This document shows positions 15,094 through 21,636 of a stretch of DNA of 64,000 nt, one piece after another. Source of the stretch: CAVXEF01 sp963827315 (GTDB lineage: Bacteria > Planctomycetota > Phycisphaerae > Sedimentisphaerales > Anaerobacaceae). Position 1 is the stretch's first letter. Every line of letters starts with the position of its first letter. Both the position numbers and the translations under genes were made by a program. Location: positions 248,001-312,000 of the forward strand of contig CAWHAL010000004.1 of assembly GCA_963827315.1 (NCBI GenBank). Reading direction: 5' to 3'. The notes beneath the pieces are model-generated. The model worked only from the letters and a program-made list of their open reading frames with translations. It was not told where the DNA came from and made no database searches.

Positions 15094-15108
15094 CCTAAGT
15101 ATCTTAGG
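15094..15108. repeat. CCTAAG-TAT-CTTAGG palindrome, copy 2
   Basis: Shares 18-19 nt with copy 1, including the right flank ggtatc. An operator-like or hairpin element, 89 bp from its twin. Confidence 0.6.
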
Positions 15109-15252
15109 TATCGCTCTCGGCTAATCAATGCTTATGAACTGCGAACTACCAACCACAAACTTGCTCGTCGCGGCCCCCGCCAGCAACAAAGTCTGGCGTC
15201 TGTGGTCTGGTGTCTGGAGTCTTTTGGCCGCGCATGTCGCTGCGCGACCAAA

Positions 15253-15354
15253 TGCGCAAGGGGGTACTTCAATCACTGTCCAAAACGCACCAATTTCTTG
15301 CAATTTTTGCTAATTTTTTGAAATTTTTACGAATTTTTGCAAATTTCTTACAAT
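15253..15354. repeat. Long dispersed repeat, copy 1
   Basis: A 57-nt core (15253-15309; tgcgcaagggggtac at its left end) matches 63899-63955 with one mismatch. Degenerate tandem units of the caatttttg / aaatttctt type continue to about 15370. Confidence 0.8.
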
Positions 15355-15631
15355 TTTTTGCATTTTTTTCGCTCAACTTGCGCGTTTGATGCGAAATTTT
15401 ACTTTGCCCCGCTTGCCCAATTGCTACATCTTAACGCCCACCCCAATTTTATCCGCCTGTGACGGACCCCCGTTTTTAACCCAAAAACCAGCTTAGGCCC
15501 CTAAAAATCAGCCCCAAATTTTCCCAAAATTCCGGATTGTCAAGGTTGGATTATGAATGCTTGCCTTTTAGTGAAAAATGTTTATAATTTCCCGTACAGG
15601 TGACAACGTAAGTTTTTCGGCAAAAGCAAAA

Positions 15632-16369
15632 ATGACACGTAAGCGAAAAAAAATGGCCCTTTATGAGGTAATCGGCAAGACGGGCGTTAGGCCTCACTAT
15701 GACAAGCTCTCGGGGCAATCGCATCCGCAGGAATCCGGCGACCACAAATCAGATACAACCGGCTTTGCTGCAACGTCACTCGGCAGGGCAGTAGGGTGGC
15801 CGAGAAGGCCGAAAATGCTGCTCTTTAACGCCGGGCGCGTAGAAATATCTCTGCCGTATCAGCTTGCAGTTGCGATACTGTTAAGTTTCGTTTTGTTGAT
15901 TTTGGTATCGTTTCGGCTTGGCCAAAACTTGAGCAGCAAGGCTGTAAAAAATTCAGCCGCAGTGCCGAAGAGTATACAGAAACTGGCGGAGCTTCCGGTT
16001 GTCGAGGTGCCGAAAGAAGCTGAGCCTGTTAAAAAGGTTTCACCGGTGGTGCAGAAGCCGGTGGTGGCTGATGCAAAAGGGGGCAACAATAGAGTCGTGA
16101 TACAGACTTGGCGGGTCAAAGAGCAATTGGAGCCTGTAAAGGAGTATTTCACCAAGTGCGGCATAGAGACAGAGATAATAAATGAAGGCGACTGGTATTA
16201 TCTGGTCACCAAAGAAAAATATGAGAATCCTGATAAATCGGGGACATATGGATACGTTGTGAAGCAGAAGATAATCGAGTTTGGGGCCAAGTACCAACCG
16301 CTGGCGGGTTCTCCAAGTTTTGGTCCTCAACCATTTCACGATGCATACGGCAAAAGGTTTAACGAATAG
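15632..16369 (+). CDS. Single-pass membrane protein with SPOR-like C-terminal domain
   Basis: From the ATG at 15632 this is about 245 residues: a basic cytoplasmic N-terminus (M-T-R-K-R-K-K-M-A-L-Y-E-V-I-G-K), one membrane helix (about 77-96, L-A-V-A-I-L-L-S-F-V-L-L-I-L-V-S-F), a Pro/Val/Lys-rich linker, then a domain of about 80 residues (N-R-V-V-I-Q-T-W-R ... W-Y-Y-L-V-T) with the beta-alpha-beta pattern of SPOR-like domains, which bind bare glycan strands of peptidoglycan in well-studied cases. The start is uncertain: the frame opens at 15578, and an ATG at 15653 (M-A-L-Y-E-V-I-G-K) is also plausible; none has a clear ribosome site. It lies 19 nt before the small basic protein. Confidence 0.65.
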   Translation: MTRKRKKMALYEVIGKTGVRPHYDKLSGQSHPQESGDHKSDTTGFAATSLGRAVGWPRRPKMLLFNAGRVEISLPYQLAVAILLSFVLLILVSFRLGQNLSSKAVKNSAAVPKSIQKLAELPVVEVPKEAEPVKKVSPVVQKPVVADAKGGNNRVVIQTWRVKEQLEPVKEYFTKCGIETEIINEGDWYYLVTKEKYENPDKSGTYGYVVKQKIIEFGAKYQPLAGSPSFGPQPFHDAYGKRFNE

Positions 16370-16388
16370 TTTTTAGGAGAAATGTCGG

Positions 16389-16655
16389 ATGTCTATGGAC
16401 CGTTCTTTGAAGATTAAAGGGGCCTTGAGGAGACACCGAAACGTGCTGAATCGCGCGGAGCGGGTCGAACAGCTTAAAGACGAAGAGCGCTGGTCTGAGG
16501 GTGATTCAGTATTCGGTCTGCCTAAGGTTGCTCATCGCAAGAGTCACGCCGGCCGAAAGGCCGCCAAGGAAGAGGTAGCTGTGCAAGCTGCTGCCACCGA
16601 GGTACCGGTTGAGACACCTGAACCTTCGGAGAAAGGAAAAGAAAAGGAAAGCTAA
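16389..16655 (+). CDS. Small basic protein of the planctomycete/verrucomicrobial type
   Basis: 88 residues. The first 50 (M-S-M-D-R-S-L-K-I-K-G, R-H-R-N-V-L-N-R-A-E-R, D-S-V-F-G-L-P-K-V) match the conserved small basic protein family described from Planctomycetes and Verrucomicrobia (TIGR04137 as I recall it). Its role is unknown; the basic, compact N-terminus suggests nucleic-acid or ribosome contact. The tail is an Ala/Glu/Val-rich extension that looks disordered. AGGAGA is 8 nt before the ATG at 16389; an ATG two codons later is also possible. It is a useful taxonomic marker for this window. Confidence 0.85.
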   Translation: MSMDRSLKIKGALRRHRNVLNRAERVEQLKDEERWSEGDSVFGLPKVAHRKSHAGRKAAKEEVAVQAAATEVPVETPEPSEKGKEKES

Positions 16656-16704
16656 GAACCACGTCTAAAGTTCCGGTACGAAATTGCCGACTCGGGAGTT
16701 AATT

Positions 16705-17697
16705 ATGAGGTGGTATGCGGTTTCTATTTTGGTTTTTCTGTGTGCACACGGGTTCTGTCTGGGGGATATGGTCGTTCTAAAGGAAGGCCAAACGTTAACC
16801 GGAGATATCCTTGCGGAAAGAAACGATGAACTGGTAATAGATATCGGCGTAACGGTTCTGACCATTCAGAAGGAAAAGATACTGCAATATGAGTATACAA
16901 GAGCTTATGAGGAAGCTACTGCTGATTCCAACGAGGCGGCTATAGGGATAACTACGGAGGTCAATCAGGTCGGTCATGGGCGGCTGTATACACAGGCTAA
17001 GCTGCCAAAGACGACTATCGAAAAATGCGTAGACCGTGTTTCAGAAGCGGTGGTTAAGGTCTCAAGCCCTGCGGGGATAGGTTCGGGTTTTTTCTTAAAC
17101 GGGGATGGATACCTGATAACAAATTATCATGTAATAGAAAAAGAGACAAAGATAGAAATTACCGTATTCCAAAAAGCCAAGGACGGCTTCGAGAAGAAGC
17201 AGTTCAAAAAAGTCAAAATCGAAGCGATTAATCCTTTCGTTGATTTGGCGTTGTTGAAAGTCGAGGACCTCGGCGACGTGAAGGTGAAATATGTGCCCCT
17301 TGGTGATATGGGCAGCGTCAAAGTCGGCGAGAAGGTTTTTGCAATCGGCAACCCCCTCGGGCTGGAGCGGACCGTAACCGACGGTGTCATCAGCATGATG
17401 GACAGGGCCTTCCAGGGGCTTGTTTATATCCAGACCAATGCCGCTATCAATCCGGGTAACTCGGGCGGGCCGCTGTTTAATCTCGCCGGAGAAGTTATCG
17501 GCGTTACGAACATGGGCTATATATTCTTCGGCGGACTTGGTTTTGCCATACCGATCGATTACGTAAAGCATTTCATAGATAACCGTGACGCCTTTGCGTA
17601 TGACAAGGATAATCCGAATACGGGTTACAGATATATTCAGCCAGACCAAAGACGTAATAAGGCTGAGCCTGAATTTCTCAAAGAAAAAGGCCAGTAA
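16705..17697 (+). CDS. Exported trypsin-like serine protease (S1C, HtrA/DegP-like without PDZ)
   Basis: About 330 residues from the ATG at 16705, which has GGGAG 6 nt upstream (a TTG at 16684 is less likely). Signal peptide M-R-W-Y-A-V-S-I-L-V-F-L-C-A-H-G-F-C-L-G, then a small N-terminal domain of about 90 residues, then a protease domain with the full catalytic triad: His in I-T-N-Y-H-V-I, Asp in D-L-A-L-L-K-V and Ser in G-N-S-G-G-P. The chain stops about 45 residues after the last protease strand, so there is no PDZ domain, unlike DegP/DegS. Expected to act outside the cytoplasmic membrane in protein quality control, though its substrate is unknown. It follows the small basic protein in the same direction. 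Confidence 0.9.
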   Translation: MRWYAVSILVFLCAHGFCLGDMVVLKEGQTLTGDILAERNDELVIDIGVTVLTIQKEKILQYEYTRAYEEATADSNEAAIGITTEVNQVGHGRLYTQAKLPKTTIEKCVDRVSEAVVKVSSPAGIGSGFFLNGDGYLITNYHVIEKETKIEITVFQKAKDGFEKKQFKKVKIEAINPFVDLALLKVEDLGDVKVKYVPLGDMGSVKVGEKVFAIGNPLGLERTVTDGVISMMDRAFQGLVYIQTNAAINPGNSGGPLFNLAGEVIGVTNMGYIFFGGLGFAIPIDYVKHFIDNRDAFAYDKDNPNTGYRYIQPDQRRNKAEPEFLKEKGQ

Positions 17698-17739
17698 CGG
17701 CGGCGGTCAACGGGGACGGGAGCATTAAAGGGTGAAAAA

Positions 17740-19575
17740 ATGAAACGTTCTGCAGGGGCAGTTTTGACTGTAGTTGGTGTTTTAATTGTGTCGATGTTAT
17801 CTGGTATTGCTGCGGCGGATACATTGCCGGCGACGGCGAAACTTCTTCCTGCGGAAACCATTTTACTCGTTAACGTTGAAGATTTCAACCAGACCCAGCA
17901 GCAGTTTGAGAAGACCAGCTTTTACAAACTCTATAAAGACCCCGCAATGGCTGATTTTCTGGCTGATGCCAAAGCGAAGTGGCGTGAAAAGCTCCCGCAG
18001 CAGGGCAACAAAATCGTTCAGGCAATTCTTGACGCAGGGGTATTGCCCGAAGGCAGGGCGGCTGTCGCGTTGGTGACCGATGAGCAAAACAAAGAAGCGA
18101 ACGAGCCGGCTGTCTTGTTCATAACTCAGTGGGGTAAACAACTGCCCAAAATTACCGAAGCGGTAGAGAAGGAAGTCAAGAAACTCATCGAAGACGGTGC
18201 GCATCAAAAAAGTGAAAATTACCGCGATGTCAATATAGAAACGGTTACCAAGGGAAGTTCCACGACGGTCAGTTACTGCTTCTTTAAGGATTGTCTTATA
18301 GGCTCTACGAATGTGGATGTCCTCAAGTTTGTAATCGCCCATATCAGGGGCGCCAGCAGCGCGACGTTAGCCGACGACAGTGATTATGCCGCCACCTTAA
18401 AGACCACGGGCCCGTATCACGATATCGATTTCTACGTCAATATAAAGCAAATCATTAAGACCACCATTGCCAGTGATACCAGCGGCGAGGCCCGGGAAAC
18501 GGTTGGCGACCTCGGACTTGACAATATCGCGGCCTTGGGGTGCTCGGCGGGCTTTGGCAGGCAGGCCGGCAGCAGTTGTTCCGGCAAGGCGTTGCTGAGA
18601 ATCAACGGTGCTAAAAAAGGCATCTGCAGGATACTCGAAGTCGAATCAGCTACCTTTAAGGCCCCGCGGTTTCTTCCTGCTTCGACATATTCAGTAACGT
18701 TCATAAACCTGAATATCAAGAAGGCGTATGACGAGCTTTATAGAGTTCTTTACAGCTCTGACCCCGCCCTTGCGGCGGTACTGCTGACGCCGCTTTTGCC
18801 GCCCAGTCCCGATGGCGAGCCGGGCGTGGAGCTAAAAAGGGACATCATAGAGCACTTAGGCTCTCAGATTGTGTTGGCTCAGAGCATCAACAAACCGTTC
18901 TCCACCGGTTCGGCACCGACGACGTCGCTTATCGCTCTTGGTGTAAGCAACCGCAGCGCCCTGGAAAAGTCTCTTTCGACTTTGCACAGCAAGCTGATAG
19001 CACCGAATAAACCTGATTCCAAACGCGAACTGCTTGGCTATACGATATATCTGTTTGATTTTTTTTCTCTGCTGCCGAATTTTTCACCGGGTGGTGCGAC
19101 ACCCATGCAGCAGCCGGTGCCGGAGGCTGTTCCGAAAGTGCTTCCGCAAAAGCCTGTGATGGCGTTCACGGTCACCGACACTCATCTGATTTGGGGGTCA
19201 GAGTCGGCTGTTGAAAAGGCCATTCGAACATTGAGTAGTTCGGGGAGCGCATGGGTGGGTTCATCCAAGTGGTTCACGTCGGCCAGGAGCAATATTCCAT
19301 CGGTTGTTGGCCTTGCGGGCTTGGAAGACAGTGCGGCCTCGAACGAATCGTTCTGGTGGATGCTCAAGCAGGGCTACAATGTCAGTGCCGCCGGCACATC
19401 GTTTGGTACGCTGTTGTTTGGCCTGCCGGGAGTAAGTGCATCTATTAACCCAGCTCTTTTGCCTGAATTCGATGCTGTGCGCAAGTATTTCGGCTCGTCC
19501 ACATTCTACGGCATCAGCAGACCGGATGGTTTCTTCTTTGAATTCAATTATCTCAAGCCACCCAAAACTGAATGA
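17740..19575 (+). CDS. Large exported protein of unknown function (DUF3352-like)
   Basis: 611 residues with a clear signal peptide (V-L-T-V-V-G-V-L-I-V-S-M-L-S-G-I-A-A-A). The opening of the mature part, L-P-A-E-T-I-L-L-V-N-V-E-D, followed by a long alternating alpha/beta body and a C-terminal self-comparison-like strand pattern, resembles DUF3352-type exported proteins that are numerous in planctomycetes; this link is from memory of the pattern and is not certain. No catalytic motif, lipobox or extra membrane helix is visible. AAAGGGTG precedes the ATG. It follows the protease gene after 42 nt, so the two may be co-transcribed. Confidence 0.75.
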   Translation: MKRSAGAVLTVVGVLIVSMLSGIAAADTLPATAKLLPAETILLVNVEDFNQTQQQFEKTSFYKLYKDPAMADFLADAKAKWREKLPQQGNKIVQAILDAGVLPEGRAAVALVTDEQNKEANEPAVLFITQWGKQLPKITEAVEKEVKKLIEDGAHQKSENYRDVNIETVTKGSSTTVSYCFFKDCLIGSTNVDVLKFVIAHIRGASSATLADDSDYAATLKTTGPYHDIDFYVNIKQIIKTTIASDTSGEARETVGDLGLDNIAALGCSAGFGRQAGSSCSGKALLRINGAKKGICRILEVESATFKAPRFLPASTYSVTFINLNIKKAYDELYRVLYSSDPALAAVLLTPLLPPSPDGEPGVELKRDIIEHLGSQIVLAQSINKPFSTGSAPTTSLIALGVSNRSALEKSLSTLHSKLIAPNKPDSKRELLGYTIYLFDFFSLLPNFSPGGATPMQQPVPEAVPKVLPQKPVMAFTVTDTHLIWGSESAVEKAIRTLSSSGSAWVGSSKWFTSARSNIPSVVGLAGLEDSAASNESFWWMLKQGYNVSAAGTSFGTLLFGLPGVSASINPALLPEFDAVRKYFGSSTFYGISRPDGFFFEFNYLKPPKTE

Positions 19576-19599
19576 CGGCCTGCAGTTGGTCTGGCCTGG

Positions 19600-20475
19600 T
19601 CAGTGAATGACTTTGTTCAGGGGGTAGGTGATGATTCCCGATGCCCCGGCCCGCTTTAAAGCTGGAACAAGAGAGCGTTCCACTTTATCTTCGATAACCA
19701 CTTCTATCGCCACGTAATCGGAATCAGCGAGGCTCGAAATCGTCGGACTCTTTTCAGCAGGCAGCAGTTTCAAAACCTTCTCGAGGTCATTTTTTCTTAC
19801 GTTCATCTTCAAACCAACCCTGCTTGTAGCGTTAATCGCTGCGCTAAGCAGTATGGAGATGTTTTCTATTTTTTCTCGTTTGAAGTTATCCTGCCAGGCT
19901 TTTTTATTTGCGATGAGTCGAGGTGTTGAGGTCAGCACAGTATCAATTATCCTCAGGTTATTTTCCTTGAGCGATGAGCCGGTCTCGGTCAGTTCGACTA
20001 TCGCGTCAAGCAACTGGGCTTTTACTTCGGTAGCACCCCAGCTAAATTCCACCTTTACATTGATGTTTTTGTCTGCGAAGAATTTCTTCGTGACATTAAC
20101 AAGCTCAGTCGCAATCAGTGCGTTCCGCAGGTCCTGTGGCTTTTTAACTTTCGATTCGCCGGAGACGGCCAGGACCCATCTGGTTGGTTTGTTTGAAGTT
20201 TTGCTGTACATTAGTTCGCAAACTTCCACGACGTCTGAGCCGTTTTCGATTATCCAGTCGTAGCCGGTAATGCCGGCGTCGAGGATGCCATCTTCGACGT
20301 ATCTGCTTATCTCCTGTGCGCGCAGGTAAATCGGCTGAATTTGCTCATCGTCGATACGCGGTGCATAACCCCTTTCAGTTTCGGTGATATGGAAGCCGGC
20401 TTTATTGAAAAGCTCAATAGTTGCCTTTTGCAGACTGCCTTTGGGAATACCTAATTTTAGTATTTTGTCTGGCAT
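19600..20475 (-). CDS. hisG: ATP phosphoribosyltransferase, long form
   Basis: First enzyme of histidine synthesis: joins ATP and PRPP to give phosphoribosyl-ATP. At 291 residues it is the long, hexameric type with the C-terminal ACT-like regulatory domain (about 215-291), so it should be feedback-inhibited by histidine and need no HisZ. Visible motifs: L-G-I-P-K-G-S-L-Q at the N-terminus, D-A-G-I-T-G-Y-D-W, and the PRPP loop near E-L-T-E-T-G-S-S-L. It is the last gene of the nusA operon, 23 nt after the endonuclease III-like gene. No other his gene is in the window. Confidence 0.95.
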   Translation of the reverse strand: MPDKILKLGIPKGSLQKATIELFNKAGFHITETERGYAPRIDDEQIQPIYLRAQEISRYVEDGILDAGITGYDWIIENGSDVVEVCELMYSKTSNKPTRWVLAVSGESKVKKPQDLRNALIATELVNVTKKFFADKNINVKVEFSWGATEVKAQLLDAIVELTETGSSLKENNLRIIDTVLTSTPRLIANKKAWQDNFKREKIENISILLSAAINATSRVGLKMNVRKNDLEKVLKLLPAEKSPTISSLADSDYVAIEVVIEDKVERSLVPALKRAGASGIITYPLNKVIH

Positions 20476-20498
20476 TTTAGACCCTTATAAGAATCTTT

Positions 20499-21167
20499 TT
20501 ATTTACTCTTTTTTGCTTTTTTTGTTTTAATTTTCTTTTTACGAGCGGCTTCTCCGCGGCCTTTGTACGACTCACTTTGAACTCGCAAAAGCTGGTAAAA
20601 CTCACAGCCGTTGTGAGCGGGAATCTGCCTTGTCAAGAACCCTTCAATCTCCTGTTCATCGGCATTGGGATGTACGAGTTCGTTATCTCTTAGATATTCG
20701 AGCATCTTTTTGGTCAGGGGTATAGCATGACCGTGCAGGGCTGTGAGCACACAATAATTTACAACGAACCTGCTGGTACCGTCCATTTGTTCGAGGGTCT
20801 GTTTTGCCGGGCGTTTGCCGAGCTTTTTTAAGGCTTCAAGGCTGAGGGTATTGTATCGGTTAAATACCGCTGCCAGGGCTTTGGTCAGCGACGAGGCAAT
20901 CTGTTTTGTCTCTGGCGTATTCTCACCCAGCGCCTCAATGATTTCTTCGCTTCGTGAAACACGCAAATCGTTGAAATCAACGAAATTCTCAACCAACCTT
21001 TTCATCGCGGTCTGTGCGGCTCGCGTAGTGAGATTCTCACTGACGATGGAGTAGACCAGTGCTTCGACCGGGTCGTCATGAGTAACCGGCTGGACCCTGG
21101 GGTATTTATGTTTTAGTGAGTCGTACAGCCGGTGTAATTTTTTGGAATACTTGCTGCTGTTTTTCAT
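20499..21167 (-). CDS. Endonuclease III-like HhH-GPD protein lacking catalytic residues
   Basis: 222 residues with the helical layout of the HhH-GPD glycosylase fold: a D-P-V-E-A-L-V-Y-S-I-V-S-E-N-L-T-T-R-A-A segment corresponds to the 'L-I-x-x-x-L-S-x-Q-x-T-D' start of endonuclease III. The hairpin region reads L-E-Q-M-D-G-T-S-R-F-V where L-P-G-V-G-x-K-T-A is expected, and the catalytic Asp region (V-D-T-H) reads I-P-L-T. The C-terminal four-cysteine cluster site is also absent (a single Cys). The tail is Lys-rich. It is probably not a standard glycosylase/lyase; it could be a DNA-binding relative. It lies between rbfA and hisG with gaps of 23 nt on each side. Confidence 0.7.
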   Translation of the reverse strand: MKNSSKYSKKLHRLYDSLKHKYPRVQPVTHDDPVEALVYSIVSENLTTRAAQTAMKRLVENFVDFNDLRVSRSEEIIEALGENTPETKQIASSLTKALAAVFNRYNTLSLEALKKLGKRPAKQTLEQMDGTSRFVVNYCVLTALHGHAIPLTKKMLEYLRDNELVHPNADEQEIEGFLTRQIPAHNGCEFYQLLRVQSESYKGRGEAARKKKIKTKKAKKSK

Positions 21168-21190
21168 AAAGGCTTTTGCCGGGTAAGAGT

Positions 21191-21577
21191 TTAGTGTTTT
21201 TCATGTTCAGATGAGTCGTTGTTTTTCAGTTCGCTGACAGCCTTGTCTATGAGGTTCATGGTTTCCAGAGCTTTTTTGAATTTTTCATCTTTGTGGAGGC
21301 GCAAAACGGGGCAGAATTTGCTCCGCACCGCGCTGGCCAGCACCGACTGTATTCGACTTCTGGCGTGCATAATCGCTGCAAAGGTTTTTTCATTGGCAGC
21401 GGGATTTCTGCTAAAGACACTAAGATATACGTCAGCGGTGCGCAAATCAGCGGCCACATCCACTCTCGTGACGCTCACTAATCCCTCAATGCGAGGGTCG
21501 TTGAGATGGTTGGCAATCGCATCGCTTACAGCCTCTTTTACGACCCGAGCAACCTTTTCCTGTCTTCTGGTCGGCAT
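21191..21577 (-). CDS. rbfA: 30S ribosome-binding factor RbfA
   Basis: 128 residues, the normal size. RbfA binds the immature 30S subunit and helps process the 5' end of 16S rRNA. Typical features: N-terminal R-R-Q-E-K-V-A-R-V-V-K-E, the D-P-R-I-E-G-L-V-S-V-T-R-V-D-V-A-A-D-L-R-T-A strand/turn (KH-like domain), and V-L-R-L-H-K-D-E near the end. The order infB-rbfA is widely conserved. The 59-nt gap to infB contains a tattgactattg word family. Confidence 0.95.
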   Translation of the reverse strand: MPTRRQEKVARVVKEAVSDAIANHLNDPRIEGLVSVTRVDVAADLRTADVYLSVFSRNPAANEKTFAAIMHARSRIQSVLASAVRSKFCPVLRLHKDEKFKKALETMNLIDKAVSELKNNDSSEHEKH

Positions 21578-21636
21578 CTCGATATTGATTATTTACTATT
21601 TGCTATTGACTATTGTTTCGGTTGTCAATATTCAAT

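Larger units (their letters stand above)
14166..15577. other. 1.4-kb repeat-rich non-coding region
   Basis: No credible gene. From left to right: degenerate words of the ccttcacttaaaaatcc type (14500-14720); an agatacgagatac word near 14458; two 35-bp A+T-rich direct repeats (14550, 14723); a 35-bp palindrome (14836); two TCCGCC...GGCGGA palindromes (14921-14970); two CCTAAGTATCTTAGG palindromes (15005, 15094); and a long dispersed repeat with an A+T-rich tail (15253-15370). The short open frames crossing it overlap repeats on both strands. Confidence 0.7.

Noticed and set aside
14166..15577. tRNA genes in the large non-coding stretch
   Set aside because: A few GTTCGA-like strings were checked; none has matching acceptor or anticodon stems.
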